Below, piece after piece: positions 53,575-62,836 of a stretch of DNA of 64,000 nucleotides (positions are counted from its first letter, which is position 1; each line of letters starts with the position of its first letter). A program made the position numbers and the translations under genes. The stretch is from Acidobacteriota bacterium (GTDB lineage: Bacteria; Acidobacteriota; Terriglobia; Terriglobales; SCQP01): the NCBI GenBank assembly GCA_027459505.1, contig DAIDIE010000031.1, positions 124,001 through 188,000 of the forward strand, written 5' to 3'. The notes under the pieces are model-generated. The model saw nothing but the letters and a program-made list of their open reading frames with translations. It was not told the origin of the DNA and did no database searches.

Positions 53575-54447
53575 ATGAGTGCGCACGTTCCCCAATCCGG
53601 TGCCGCTAACGGCAGTAGCGCAGGGCGAGGCAATCTGTTGCGTTGGCTCGACCAGGGCTTAGCCTGCCTGCCGGAACGCGTTAAGGAACTGAACCGGCAA
53701 TTGGGGCGCACGCCCATTGACTTGGGGGCCTTGAGTCAGGCCATTGAGTCTGACTTGGGGCTGGCGCGGCATCTACGGCAGGTCTGTGGCATTTTCGCCG
53801 AGCAGGTTGAGGACCGGCGTCCCTCGCTGGAGGATGCCGTGATCCTGCTCGGGCCGGAACGGCTGCGCAGTGTCGCGATCGGGTTCTGGCTGCAGCACTG
53901 TGAAACGCTGGCCCCGCGATGGATGGAGCAGGCGCTTGGGTTTGCGCGCGTGGCGGAACGTGTGGCGCGCCTGAGCGGTTATGGCATGCCGGAACGCGCT
54001 TATGTGGCGGCGCTGCTCAGAGATGTGGCCTTGATTTGTCTAAGTGGCGAATTGCAGGACGGCGATGGACGGAGCGTCGACTGTGAGCGGCAACTCTATG
54101 GCATCGATCATTGCCAGTTCGGCCGCTGGCTGGCCGAGGCTTGGGGCTTCCCGGCGGACTTGGTGGAGGTGCTAGAATGGCAGCACCAACCGGGGGCCGG
54201 GGTTGCCGACCGGCATTTGCTTGGGGTAGTAGTCTTCGCCGGAAAATTGGCGGCCGCTATGACGGGCGTTGCGCCCGCCACCGCGGTTGGCCCCGACGGC
54301 GCCCTGCGGGAGTGGCTTTCCTTGTGCTTCCCGCAACTGGACAAGGATGCTCGCCTGCACCTGATCGAGGCGCTGGAAAACGATCTGGTATATATTGTGC
54401 CGCAGCGGGTTACCGCGGCGGCGATGGCACGAGGCGCCCGGCAGTGA
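53575..54447 (+). CDS. HDOD-domain regulator with degenerate HD motif
   Basis: A 290-residue protein opening the chemotaxis operon. I take ATG 53575; the frame is open further upstream but only through repeat copy G. HDOD features are the N-terminal LLRWLDQGLACLPERVKELNRQL, AIESDLGLARHLRQVCG, DAVILLGPERLRSVAIGFWL and ARVAERVARLSGYG. The metal-binding HD dyad is replaced by RD (LLRDVALICL), so it is probably a non-enzymatic signalling domain. A second HDOD gene lies between cheR and cheB. Confidence 0.85.
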   Translation: MSAHVPQSGAANGSSAGRGNLLRWLDQGLACLPERVKELNRQLGRTPIDLGALSQAIESDLGLARHLRQVCGIFAEQVEDRRPSLEDAVILLGPERLRSVAIGFWLQHCETLAPRWMEQALGFARVAERVARLSGYGMPERAYVAALLRDVALICLSGELQDGDGRSVDCERQLYGIDHCQFGRWLAEAWGFPADLVEVLEWQHQPGAGVADRHLLGVVVFAGKLAAAMTGVAPATAVGPDGALREWLSLCFPQLDKDARLHLIEALENDLVYIVPQRVTAAAMARGARQ

Positions 54448-54466
54448 ACTGGAACGGGAGATGTGA

Positions 54467-54847
54467 ATGGCGAAAAAGCGTGTGCTGATCGTGGATGATT
54501 CCGCCGTAATGCGCAAAATTGTCGAGCGCTCGCTGCGGCAGGCTGGACTCGACCTGGGCGAGGTGCTGGAGGCCAACAATGGCATCGAAGCCCTTTCCAT
54601 GGTGCGGCAAAACAGTATCGACCTCATCCTGACCGACATCAACATGCCCGCGATGGATGGACTGGAGTTGGTTCGTCAGCTGGCCGCCATGGAAGCTGCC
54701 CGCGGAGTACCCGTCGTGATGATCACCACCGAAGCCAGTGAATCCCGTGTGGTCGAAGCGCTCTCTTGTGGCGCTCGCGGTTACATCCGCAAGCCTTTCA
54801 CGCCAGATCAGATCAAGGACCACGTCGCGCCTCTGCTGGAGGGCTGA
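54467..54847 (+). CDS. cheY: CheY-type single-domain response regulator
   Basis: A 126-residue receiver. It has the acidic pair LIVDDSAVMRKIVE, phospho-acceptor Asp in LILTDINMPAMDG, the switch Thr in VMITTEAS and the conserved Lys in IRKPFTPDQI. There is no output domain, so phosphorylation by CheA would act through protein contacts, for instance with a motility apparatus. It lies 19 bp after the HDOD gene and 5 bp before cheX. Confidence 0.93.
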   Translation: MAKKRVLIVDDSAVMRKIVERSLRQAGLDLGEVLEANNGIEALSMVRQNSIDLILTDINMPAMDGLELVRQLAAMEAARGVPVVMITTEASESRVVEALSCGARGYIRKPFTPDQIKDHVAPLLEG

Positions 54848-54852
54848 TCACC

Positions 54853-55347
54853 ATGGACCCTGCCCTGGACTTCAACATGTATAGCCGCATTCAGCCCAGC
54901 GAGGGCTGGGTGCTGCTTCTGGAGACCTCCGCCCGCGAAGTCTTCGAGGTGATGCTCGGCACCGAACTGACCCAGATGGGTGAAGTCGAAGTCCCCCTGA
55001 CCGCTCACTGCACAGCAATGGTGGGTTTGGCGGGACGCTTGTGCGGGGTTTTGAGCCTGCGTTGTACGGCCGAGACTGCGGGCTGCATGGCCGCCAAAAT
55101 GCTCGGCTCCGAAGTGGGTGCGGCCGAGTACACCATCCGCGACGCCATTGCTGAAATCTGCAACATGGTGGCGGGAAACTTCAAAACGAAAATTCCCGGC
55201 CTGGCCGAGGGCTGCATGCTGTCGGTTCCGTCGGTCATAACAGGGAAGCACTACCAGATGCATTCCCTGGCGGACGGTGAGCGTGTAGAGGTTTGCCTCA
55301 GTTTTGACGGCCACCCGCTCTGGATTGGTCTGCACCTGGACCGCTAA
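54853..55347 (+). CDS. cheX: CheX-family CheY-phosphate phosphatase
   Basis: A 164-residue protein with the CheX/CheC catalytic pair in IAEICNMVAGNFK (Glu-x2-Asn). Upstream GVLSLRCTAETAGCMAAKMLG is the family's central segment. The start is ATG 54853. It is placed to dephosphorylate the adjacent CheY. Only one E-x2-N motif is visible, as in CheX rather than CheC. Confidence 0.88.
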   Translation: MDPALDFNMYSRIQPSEGWVLLLETSAREVFEVMLGTELTQMGEVEVPLTAHCTAMVGLAGRLCGVLSLRCTAETAGCMAAKMLGSEVGAAEYTIRDAIAEICNMVAGNFKTKIPGLAEGCMLSVPSVITGKHYQMHSLADGERVEVCLSFDGHPLWIGLHLDR

Positions 55348-55968
55348 CTGGCCTCCCGCCTTCTCTTTTGCCGATCCTCCATCTCCTGGCTGCATCCGGT
55401 CTGCGGGCGCAAATAGCCCTTGGCAGTAGTCATTAAAGTTTACTCAGGACGTGTCGATAGGAAAGACATGCGCTTGAAGCCCATCACATCGCATGGCGGT
55501 GTGCCGCGTAAGCGAAGCTGGCCCTGCACCCGGCGCATGATCGCTCCCGCGCCGCCCTCGCCACTTGTCGTGGCGCGTCTGCGGCGGCGGCTGCGACAGC
55601 CTCCCAGCCCGCTGGAGTTGGCGACCGCGATGGTGGAGCGGCTGGGTTGGGAACGCTTGTTGGCCTAAGTGCAAGCCGAGGAGGCGGTACGGCCGCTGCC
55701 TCTGCCTGACGCTGTGCTTGGCGGCACTTCCTGTCCTGGCTCCGGTCTGCCGGCTGCGTCCGGGCGGTAGGGGTGGCGGCTGTTTCCCTTATTCACACAA
55801 AATTTTTCGCAGGTTGAGCGCGGCAGGTGTGATACTTTTGGCGCACCTTCTGCAAGTTGCTGCCTGGAGAAGCCCGGATTTATGGGGGCCGCATTGAAAA
55901 TCCGCAATCCGGAGTTTCCTGCTGCAGTTTGTGGCCTTTTCGGCCGATAGGGGGAAGGTGGAGATGCA
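55348..55968. other. 621-bp gap inside the chemotaxis cluster
   Basis: No convincing gene. A frame at 55420-55668 (82 codons, Arg/Pro-rich) and an opposing one at 55444-55674 lack clear ribosome sites and recognisable motifs, so both look like GC-rich noise. The last part probably holds the MCP leader, with AAGGTGGAG 7 nt before its ATG. No dispersed repeat is present here. Confidence 0.5.
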
Positions 55969-57645
55969 ATGAAACTGAGACTTTCGATTGGTACACAACT
56001 GGCCGTAGGCTTTGGCTTGCTGCTGCTCTTGATGGTGTTGAGCTCCATTATTGTCTACGTCTCGATGGGCAAGATGAAGACGCTCAACAGCCAGCTCAGC
56101 AGCCAGCAGTATCCCCTCATTGTGGCTGGCTATGAGTTGGACAGCAGCCTGGATCACGCCCTGGCCTCCATGCGGGGCGCTGTTCTCAGCAATGGGAGTG
56201 CTCAGTTTCACGCTGAATTCAGCAGCGCCTGGCAGGAAGCGGCCAGCAGCGAAGGGCGGCTCAATCACATGCGCGGCGAGCTTGGCAACAGCCAGGATGA
56301 GCAGCGCCTGGAAGCGATTGACAAGGATGTCTGGAATCTGCGCACGGTGGAGAAGGCGGCGCTCGCCGCCAACGCCAAGGCGCGTGGCCCCTATTTGAAC
56401 CAGGCCGAGCAACTGCAGGAAGAGATCACGCAGAATCTGCATCCTCTGCTGCATTCGCAACAGGACCAAGCCAAGCAGGCCAGTGAAGACGTGCGCAGCG
56501 CCACCAGTTGGACTAACGGCACCATCCTGCTGAGCACCCTGTTAGCCGTGCTGCTGGGAGCGGTGATTGCCGCCTTTGTCGGGCGGCGGATGGCCAATGC
56601 GGTCCAAGCGTTGCTGGCTCGCGCCCGCGCCATTGCCGAAGGCGATTTGACCGGCAAAGAGATGGTGGCCAGCAACGACGATGAGCTGGGAGAGCTCACA
56701 AGTGCGATTAATCTCATGCAGGAAAACCTGCGCAACATGATCGAATCGGTGGCCAACACCACCGAACGAGTGGCCAGCGCCAGTGAGGAAATGTCCACCA
56801 CGGCCAATCAGCAGGCCCAGGGCGCTGAAACGCAGCGCGATCAGGCGCAGCAGGTGGCGACCGCCCTGCAGGAAATGGCGGCTACCGTATTGCAGGTTTC
56901 CGAGCACTCCAACCGCGCCTCCGATGCGGCGCGCGAAGCCGCCGACACCGCGCGGCAAGGCGGAATGATTGTGGAGCAGACGCTGGAGCGCATGCGTGCC
57001 ATCGCCGAAACGGTGGGGACCACCGCCGCGCGCGTCGAGGATCTGGGGCGCAGTTCGGATCAGATCGGTGAAATCATCGGCGTAATTGACGATATTGCCG
57101 ACCAGACCAACCTGCTGGCCCTTAACGCCGCGATTGAAGCGGCACGCGCCGGGGAACAGGGCCGCGGCTTTGCCGTGGTCGCCGACGAGGTGCGCAAACT
57201 GGCGGAACGCACCAGTAAGGCCACCAAGGAAATTGCCCAAATGATCAAGGGCATCCAGAGCGAAACCCAGAGCGCGGTCAGCGCCATGCAGATTGGAACA
57301 CAGCAGGTCGATCAGGGCGTGGCGACCACGGCCCAGGCCGGCGAAGCGCTGAACGAAATCATTCGCATGGCGGAGCAGGTGGGCGACATGGTGATGCATA
57401 TCGCAACCGCCGCGACGGAACAGTCCAGCGCCACCGACGAGGTCAACCTCAATATCGAGCAGATCTCCCGTATTACCCAGGAGGCGGCGGCGGGCGCGCA
57501 GCAATCTGCCAAGGCTTGCCACGAACTCTCGACGCTGGCTTTGGATCTGCAAAACATGGTCAGCCGCTTCAAGCTGAGCCAGTTGAACTACGGTAACAAC
57601 CTGCCGGCGGAGACCAGTACCTACGCCGCTTATGCCGGAGAGTAG
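55969..57645 (+). CDS. Methyl-accepting chemotaxis protein
   Basis: A 558-residue transmembrane receptor. Membrane helices lie at about residues 10-32 and 182-205, with a helical-bundle sensor between them. A HAMP domain follows (about 206-260, [15 protein letters not shown]), then a long coiled coil. The hairpin tip is [48 protein letters not shown], nearly invariant in MCPs. The C-terminus (STYAAYAGE) has no CheR/CheB pentapeptide tether. The ligand is unknown. It is followed by cheW 13 bp later. Confidence 0.95.
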   Translation: MKLRLSIGTQLAVGFGLLLLLMVLSSIIVYVSMGKMKTLNSQLSSQQYPLIVAGYELDSSLDHALASMRGAVLSNGSAQFHAEFSSAWQEAASSEGRLNHMRGELGNSQDEQRLEAIDKDVWNLRTVEKAALAANAKARGPYLNQAEQLQEEITQNLHPLLHSQQDQAKQASEDVRSATSWTNGTILLSTLLAVLLGAVIAAFVGRRMANAVQALLARARAIAEGDLTGKEMVASNDDELGELTSAINLMQENLRNMIESVANTTERVASASEEMSTTANQQAQGAETQRDQAQQVATALQEMAATVLQVSEHSNRASDAAREAADTARQGGMIVEQTLERMRAIAETVGTTAARVEDLGRSSDQIGEIIGVIDDIADQTNLLALNAAIEAARAGEQGRGFAVVADEVRKLAERTSKATKEIAQMIKGIQSETQSAVSAMQIGTQQVDQGVATTAQAGEALNEIIRMAEQVGDMVMHIATAATEQSSATDEVNLNIEQISRITQEAAAGAQQSAKACHELSTLALDLQNMVSRFKLSQLNYGNNLPAETSTYAAYAGE

Positions 57646-57658
57646 GACGGAGGGGCTT

Positions 57659-58192
57659 ATGAAGAACTTCGGCGCAAGCGGCGGCGGGTACGAACATCAG
57701 GTCAGCGAACAGCTTTTGCAGCTGGTTAGCTTTCGCCTCGCCGGTGAGGAGTTTTGCCTGGAAATCCTGCGCATGCGCGAGATTATCCGCGCCCGCGAGC
57801 TGACGCGTGTTCCCAATAGCCCACCTTACGTGGAGGGGGTATTAAACCTGCGCGGCCGCATCATCCCGGTCGTCAATCTCCGGTTGCGGGTAGGGCTCAG
57901 GCGGGAGGAGGTATCCGCCGCGACCCGGATTATTGTGGTCGAGGTGAACAACAACCTGCTGGGTTTTGTGGTGGATTCGGTGAGCGAGGTGTTGCGGATT
58001 CCCGCCAGCAAAGTCGAGCCCCCGCCCCGCATCACCAAGGTGGAGCGGGAGTATATCGCCGGCGTGGCGCAGCTGGAAGACCGGCTGCTCCTGTTGCTGG
58101 ACCTGGACTATTTGTTGAGTCAGCAGGAAGAGCGCGAAGTTGAGGAACTGCGCGCGACGGAGCAGCAGTCCGCCGAATCGGCGTCCGCTTAG
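57659..58192 (+). CDS. cheW: CheW coupling protein
   Basis: A 177-residue adaptor linking the MCP to CheA. ATG 57659 has GGAGG 6 nt upstream. The CheW fold starts at LLQLVSFRLAGEEFCLEILRMREII and shows VPNSPPYVEGVLNLRGRIIPVVNLR, IIVVEVNNNLLGFVVDSVSEVLRI and LLLLLDLDYLL. A short acidic tail follows. Length is slightly above the usual 150-170 residues because of the tail. Confidence 0.94.
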   Translation: MKNFGASGGGYEHQVSEQLLQLVSFRLAGEEFCLEILRMREIIRARELTRVPNSPPYVEGVLNLRGRIIPVVNLRLRVGLRREEVSAATRIIVVEVNNNLLGFVVDSVSEVLRIPASKVEPPPRITKVEREYIAGVAQLEDRLLLLLDLDYLLSQQEEREVEELRATEQQSAESASA

Positions 58193-58225
58193 CAGCCCCC
58201 GTTGGGTTTCAAGACCGAGCCATCC

Positions 58226-59926
58226 ATGGACGACTTTTCTCAAGACCCGAGCCTTCTGCAGGACTACCTGGCCGAGTGCAACGAACTGCTGGAGCAGTTG
58301 GATCGCGACCTGGTGGATCTGGAACACAAAGGCAGCGATAGCGAGTTGCTCAACCGCGTCTTTCGCGCGGTGCATACCATCAAAGGCACTTCGGGGTTCA
58401 TGGGCTTCCAGCAGGTGGTGGATCTAACCCACGAAGGCGAGGACCTGCTGAACCTGCTGCGCAAGGGGGAGCGCCTCATCTCCCCGGCAGTGACCGATGT
58501 GCTGTTGAACCTGCTGGACCTGCTGCGCGCCATGATGTTGAGTATTGCTGCCGGAGGCCTGCAGGTGTTTGATATTGCGCCGGTCGTTGCCCGGCTGCGG
58601 GAATTGCAGCAGGCCGCTCCGGCGCCCGCATCGACGGCGCCTTCCGCCCCGGCCCCCCGGCCGGCGCCCGAGACTTCCGAAGCGGGCAGCCCGGTGCGCG
58701 AACCGGAGGAGCCGGCGCATGCCGCCGAAGCCGAGGCCAGCCGCACCATCCGTGTGGATGTCAATAAGCTCGACGATCTCATCAACATGGTCGGCGAGTT
58801 GGTCTTGGAGCGCAATCGCTTGCTACAGCTCAGCCGGGAGCTGGATCTGCAGGATAAGGACGGCAAGTACAAAGCGCTCGACGAGTGTGCACAGCGGTTG
58901 AGCTTCATTACCGGCGAGTTGCAGGCCGCCAGTCTGCGTACGCGCATGGTGCCGGTGGAGACAGTGCTGCGGCGTTTCCCGCGCCTGGTACGCGATCTCG
59001 CCAAAGCCCTGGGCAAGAATGTTGCACTGCAGATCGAGGGTGAAGACACCGAGCTGGACAAAAACATTGCCGAGCAAATTGGCGATCCGCTGCTGCATCT
59101 CGTGCGTAACGCCCTGGATCATGGCATTGAGTCGCCGGGGGAGCGGGCGGCGGCCGGTAAAAATGTGCAAGGCACTTTAACCATCCGGGCCATGCAGTTG
59201 GGCGATTACATCGAGCTTGCCATCATCGACGATGGGCGCGGCATGGATACGGAACGCATCGTCCGCAAGGCGGTTGAAAAGGGGCTGGTGACAGCCGAGC
59301 GCGTCCGCGGCATGCAGCGTTCCGAGATCCTTGACCTGATTTTCGTCGCGGGCTTCAGCACCGCGGAAAAGGTAAGCGACCTCTCCGGACGGGGCGTGGG
59401 CATGGATGTGGTGCGGGCCAACTTAAAGAAGCTCAACGGGGTGGTCGAAGTAGAAAGTGAACTGGGGCAGGGTAGCCGTATCCGGCTAAAGCTGCCGTTG
59501 ACGCTGGCGATTATGCCGGTGCTGCTGGTGGAAAGCCGGCCGGAAATTTACGGTCTGCCGTTGCGCGCCGTACAGGAAGTGCTTCGTGTTCCGGCGAATC
59601 AGATTCACGCGGTGGAGGGTGTGGAAGTTTTCCGCCGCCGCGATCGCGTTATTCCGTTGCAGCACCTGGCGAAATTCGTGGGGCGTAACGGCGGCGCCAG
59701 ACCCGAGATGCTGGAAATTGTGGTGCTGGCCGTGGGTGAAAGGCGAGTGGGTCTGGTGGTCGACCAGACGCTGGGACAGGAAGAGACGGTAATCAAGTCG
59801 CTGGGCTCCTACCTGGCGCATTACGATGGCCTGGCCGGCGCCACCATTGGCGGCGACGGGCAGGTCCGGTTGATTCTGGATCCGGCCGAAATTGCCGGAG
59901 TGGGAGAAACGCTGCAGGCCAATTGA
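58226..59926 (+). CDS. cheA: Chemotaxis histidine kinase CheA without P2 domain
   Basis: A 566-residue kinase. ATG 58226 is preferred over the TTG 24 nt upstream. The Hpt domain has the phospho-His in RAVHTIKGTSGFMG (about 49). Residues about 130-175 are only an Ala/Pro/Glu linker, so the CheY/CheB-docking P2 domain is absent. Then come the dimerisation segment (VDVNKLDDLINMVGELVLERNRL), the ATPase (HLVRNALDHGIESP, IIDDGRGMD, SGRGVGMDVVRANL) and a C-terminal CheW-like domain. It phosphorylates CheY and CheB. Confidence 0.94.
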   Translation: MDDFSQDPSLLQDYLAECNELLEQLDRDLVDLEHKGSDSELLNRVFRAVHTIKGTSGFMGFQQVVDLTHEGEDLLNLLRKGERLISPAVTDVLLNLLDLLRAMMLSIAAGGLQVFDIAPVVARLRELQQAAPAPASTAPSAPAPRPAPETSEAGSPVREPEEPAHAAEAEASRTIRVDVNKLDDLINMVGELVLERNRLLQLSRELDLQDKDGKYKALDECAQRLSFITGELQAASLRTRMVPVETVLRRFPRLVRDLAKALGKNVALQIEGEDTELDKNIAEQIGDPLLHLVRNALDHGIESPGERAAAGKNVQGTLTIRAMQLGDYIELAIIDDGRGMDTERIVRKAVEKGLVTAERVRGMQRSEILDLIFVAGFSTAEKVSDLSGRGVGMDVVRANLKKLNGVVEVESELGQGSRIRLKLPLTLAIMPVLLVESRPEIYGLPLRAVQEVLRVPANQIHAVEGVEVFRRRDRVIPLQHLAKFVGRNGGARPEMLEIVVLAVGERRVGLVVDQTLGQEETVIKSLGSYLAHYDGLAGATIGGDGQVRLILDPAEIAGVGETLQAN

Positions 59927-59930
59927 ACGT

Positions 59931-60824
59931 ATGGCAACGCTATCTCCAGCCCTGGCCCTCGGCGAGCAAGCTGCGGATCCGAATCTGCGCCGCATCCGCG
60001 ACCTCGTCTATCAGGTCGCCGGCATCTTCCAGCCGGAAAGCAAGTTCTACTACCTTGCCGACCGGTGCGGCCGCCGTATGAAGGTGGTTGGCATCGGCAG
60101 CTACCGCGATTACCTGCAATACCTGACTGCCAGCCCCTACCGCGAAACTGAGCTGCGGCAACTGCTCAATGAAATCACGGTGGGTGAGACCTGCTTTTTT
60201 CGCAATCAGCCGCAATTGGACGCGCTCCGCACCGTGGTTCTGCCGTCGGTGACGGCGGAAAAGGCGCGCTGGGGCTTCAACCACCTGCGCATCTGGAGCG
60301 CGGGATGCTCCACCGGGGAGGAACCCTACACTCTGGCCATGATCCTCATGGAGGAGATTCCACGCGCCCTCAAAGGCTGGACCTTTGAGGTTGTCGCTCA
60401 CGATCTCAACGATCGCTCTCTGGCCAAGGCGCGCGAAGCCACCTACACCGACTATTCCATGCGCCACGTCAGCGATTATTACCGCCAGAAGTACTTCATT
60501 CCGCGGAACAAAGGCCTGTCGGAGGTGCGCGACGAGGTCAAGGCGCGGGTCTCGTTCTCGCGCATGAATCTGCACGACAACTCCAAGATGCTGTTCATGA
60601 AGGGCATGGACATCATCTTCTGCTGTAACGTCCTGATCTATTTTGACGGCGATTCGAAGCGGCGCACCATTCAACACTTCTATAACAACCTTCTCCCCTC
60701 CGGGTATTTCTTCCTCGGACATTCCGAGTCGCTGTTTGGCGTCAACGACGATTTCCGCCTGGTGCACTTTCCCGGGACCACCGGCTATCGTAAATTTCCC
60801 GTTAAAACCGGAGCGGCAAAATGA
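59931..60824 (+). CDS. cheR: Chemotaxis protein methyltransferase
   Basis: A 297-residue SAM-dependent enzyme that methylates Glu residues of the receptor. ATG 59931 lies 4 nt after the cheA stop. The N-terminal helical domain includes YRDYLQYLTASPYRETELRQLLNEITVGETCFFRN; the SAM domain has RIWSAGCSTGEEPYTLAMIL, FEVVAHDLNDRSLAKAREATY, DIIFCCNVLIYFD and YFFLGHSESL. It overlaps the following HDOD gene by 4 nt. Confidence 0.95.
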   Translation: MATLSPALALGEQAADPNLRRIRDLVYQVAGIFQPESKFYYLADRCGRRMKVVGIGSYRDYLQYLTASPYRETELRQLLNEITVGETCFFRNQPQLDALRTVVLPSVTAEKARWGFNHLRIWSAGCSTGEEPYTLAMILMEEIPRALKGWTFEVVAHDLNDRSLAKAREATYTDYSMRHVSDYYRQKYFIPRNKGLSEVRDEVKARVSFSRMNLHDNSKMLFMKGMDIIFCCNVLIYFDGDSKRRTIQHFYNNLLPSGYFFLGHSESLFGVNDDFRLVHFPGTTGYRKFPVKTGAAK

Positions 60825-61720
60825 GTTCGCCCGCCCAGTTTTCGCCGTCGCCAGACCAGCGCCTGGCCGATATGGCGCAATCCGCCGCTGCTTGGGAAGG
60901 GTTGCTGGGGTTTCTGCTGGAGCGTTTGGGACAGGCGCCCGCGAGTGACGAGTGGCAGCTGCTGGAAGCGCATTTTCAGGGCGGCCGGTTGGAAGATTTT
61001 CTCGCCATTGCCAATTGCCATCTCGTATCCGGCGCCCATGCTCCCGTAGGCTCGCTGCGGCAGGGTTGGGAACTGCTTGGTCTGGACCGCTTCGTGGCGG
61101 TGCTGCTGGCGGCGGAAATGCTGTCCTGGTGCCGCAATTCCGCCGAACTCAGTGGGGCGGAAAACTTCTGGGCACACTGGCTGGGGTGCGCGCTGGTCAG
61201 CCAAGCTTTCGCGCAGCGGCTGGGGCTCGCCGGTGAACAAGCTTTTGCGGCAGGACTGGTGCACGACCTTGGGCAAATGGCCAATGCCCGTCTGCTCAAC
61301 GGCCATTATGCCGAGGTAGTCGCTCAGGCCCGCAATCAGGCCAATAGCCTGGATCAAAGCGAGCATACGGCCATGGGCTTTACCCACTGTGATAGTGGCG
61401 CGCTGTTGGCCCGGCAGTGGAATACGCCAGCGGCGCTGGTGCGCGTGATTGAGGCGCATCACCAGGCCGAATTCAACGCCGACGGTGACGAGTTGACTGC
61501 CGTGGTCAGCGTTGCGGATCAACTGTGCCGCTTGTGCGGACTGGGTTATGGTTTCTATGAGGCGCGACAGGTGGACATGACCGAGGAAGCTGCATGGCAA
61601 ATGCTTGCCCAGCGCTGTCCGGCGCTGCGCAGCTTCGACTTGGCGCGATTCACTTTCGAAATCAGCGAATATGCCGCCGAGGCTCGCAAGCTCGCCGGTA
61701 TCGCGAGCACGGAAGAATAA
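60821..61720 (+). CDS. HDOD-domain protein between cheR and cheB
   Basis: A 299-residue HDOD protein. Signatures are RQGWELLGLDRFVAVLLAAEM, FWAHWLGCALVSQAFAQRLGL, an intact HD dyad in AAGLVHDLGQMANARLL, and VIEAHHQAEF. HDOD proteins act in signalling and motility control. The start overlaps cheR by 4 nt and the stop abuts the cheB ATG, so it is embedded in the operon. The other HDOD protein here lacks the HD dyad. Confidence 0.88.
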   Translation: MSSPAQFSPSPDQRLADMAQSAAAWEGLLGFLLERLGQAPASDEWQLLEAHFQGGRLEDFLAIANCHLVSGAHAPVGSLRQGWELLGLDRFVAVLLAAEMLSWCRNSAELSGAENFWAHWLGCALVSQAFAQRLGLAGEQAFAAGLVHDLGQMANARLLNGHYAEVVAQARNQANSLDQSEHTAMGFTHCDSGALLARQWNTPAALVRVIEAHHQAEFNADGDELTAVVSVADQLCRLCGLGYGFYEARQVDMTEEAAWQMLAQRCPALRSFDLARFTFEISEYAAEARKLAGIASTEE

Positions 61721-62812
61721 ATGCCAACCTTCGACAAACCGGCGGTTCCTATCCGGGTCCTGATCGCCGACGACAGTGCGTTCATGCGCGCCGCCTTGAT
61801 CCGGATGCTGGAATCCGACCCACAGATCAAGGTTTTGGGGGCGGCGCAGAACGGTTTGGACGCGCTGGAAAAGACCGAACAACTTGACCCGGATGTGATC
61901 ACGCTGGATCTGGAGATGCCGCGGCTGGACGGCCTCAGCACCTTGCGCCACATCATGGAGAAGTACCCGCGCCCTGTCATTGTGGTGAGCTCGCAGACGC
62001 GTGAAGGCGCGGAAGCGACGCTGGAGGCCTTTGACCTGGGCGCCTTCGATTGCATTCCCAAGCAACTGGTGGAGGGCCGGCTGGGAATTATCAAGATTCG
62101 CGACGAGTTGGTGGCGAAGGTGAAAGCCGCGGCAGCACAAAAAATGCGCCGGCATCTGCGCACTCCCCGGCTTGGCCGCCCGGCCCCTCAGCCCCAGCCA
62201 GCCGCCGACGCGGTGGCGCCCTCGATTGTCGCCATGGGCAGCTCAACCGGCGGTCCGCAAGCTTTGCAGCAAATACTTTCGGCGCTTCCCGCCGATTTTC
62301 CGGTGCCGATTGTGGTCGTGCAACACATGCCGCTGGGCTTTACCGGTCCCTTTGCCGCGCGGCTGAACACCAACTGCCGCATTCATGTCAGCGAGGCCGC
62401 CCCCAATTTACCTCTGCGTCCGGGGTACGCGTGGATCGCCCCCGCCGGCTGGCAATTGCGGGTTGCCCGCAATGAGAGCGCCCAGGTTTGCCTGGATTTG
62501 AGCAAAGATCCACAGAATACCCCGCATATCCCCTCAGTCGACGTAATGATGCGCTCGGTCGCCGACGTTTATCGCAACCGCGCCATGGGCGTAATCCTGA
62601 CCGGCATGGGAGCGGACGGCATGCTGGGAATGAGCGCGATTTACAATTACGGAGGCTATACCGTTGGTCAGGATGAGCATAGCTGCGCCGTTTACGGCAT
62701 GCCTCGTGCCTCCGCCGAGGCCGGCGTCTTGCGCCGCGTGCTGCCGCTCTCCTCCATCGCCGACGAAATGATGATGGCCACTCGCATGAGTGCCGTCGCT
62801 CACCAGTCGTAA
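61721..62812 (+). CDS. cheB: Chemotaxis-specific protein-glutamate methylesterase
   Basis: A 363-residue receiver-esterase. The receiver has LIADDSAFMRAAL and phospho-Asp in ITLDLEMPRLDG (about 61). A Pro-rich linker (about 150-165) leads to the esterase with the Ser-His-Asp triad in VAMGSSTGGPQAL, VVVQHMPLGFTGPFA and ILTGMGADGMLGM. It removes methyl groups from the receptor. It is the last gene of the operon, followed by repeat copy H. Confidence 0.95.
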   Translation: MPTFDKPAVPIRVLIADDSAFMRAALIRMLESDPQIKVLGAAQNGLDALEKTEQLDPDVITLDLEMPRLDGLSTLRHIMEKYPRPVIVVSSQTREGAEATLEAFDLGAFDCIPKQLVEGRLGIIKIRDELVAKVKAAAAQKMRRHLRTPRLGRPAPQPQPAADAVAPSIVAMGSSTGGPQALQQILSALPADFPVPIVVVQHMPLGFTGPFAARLNTNCRIHVSEAAPNLPLRPGYAWIAPAGWQLRVARNESAQVCLDLSKDPQNTPHIPSVDVMMRSVADVYRNRAMGVILTGMGADGMLGMSAIYNYGGYTVGQDEHSCAVYGMPRASAEAGVLRRVLPLSSIADEMMMATRMSAVAHQS

Positions 62813-62836
62813 CGGTTTAGGGAAGGGTGCCTCCTC

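Noticed and set aside
55420-55668. 82-codon frame between cheX and the MCP gene
   Set aside because: Arg/Pro-rich composition, no good ribosome site, an equally long opposing frame, and no recognisable motif.
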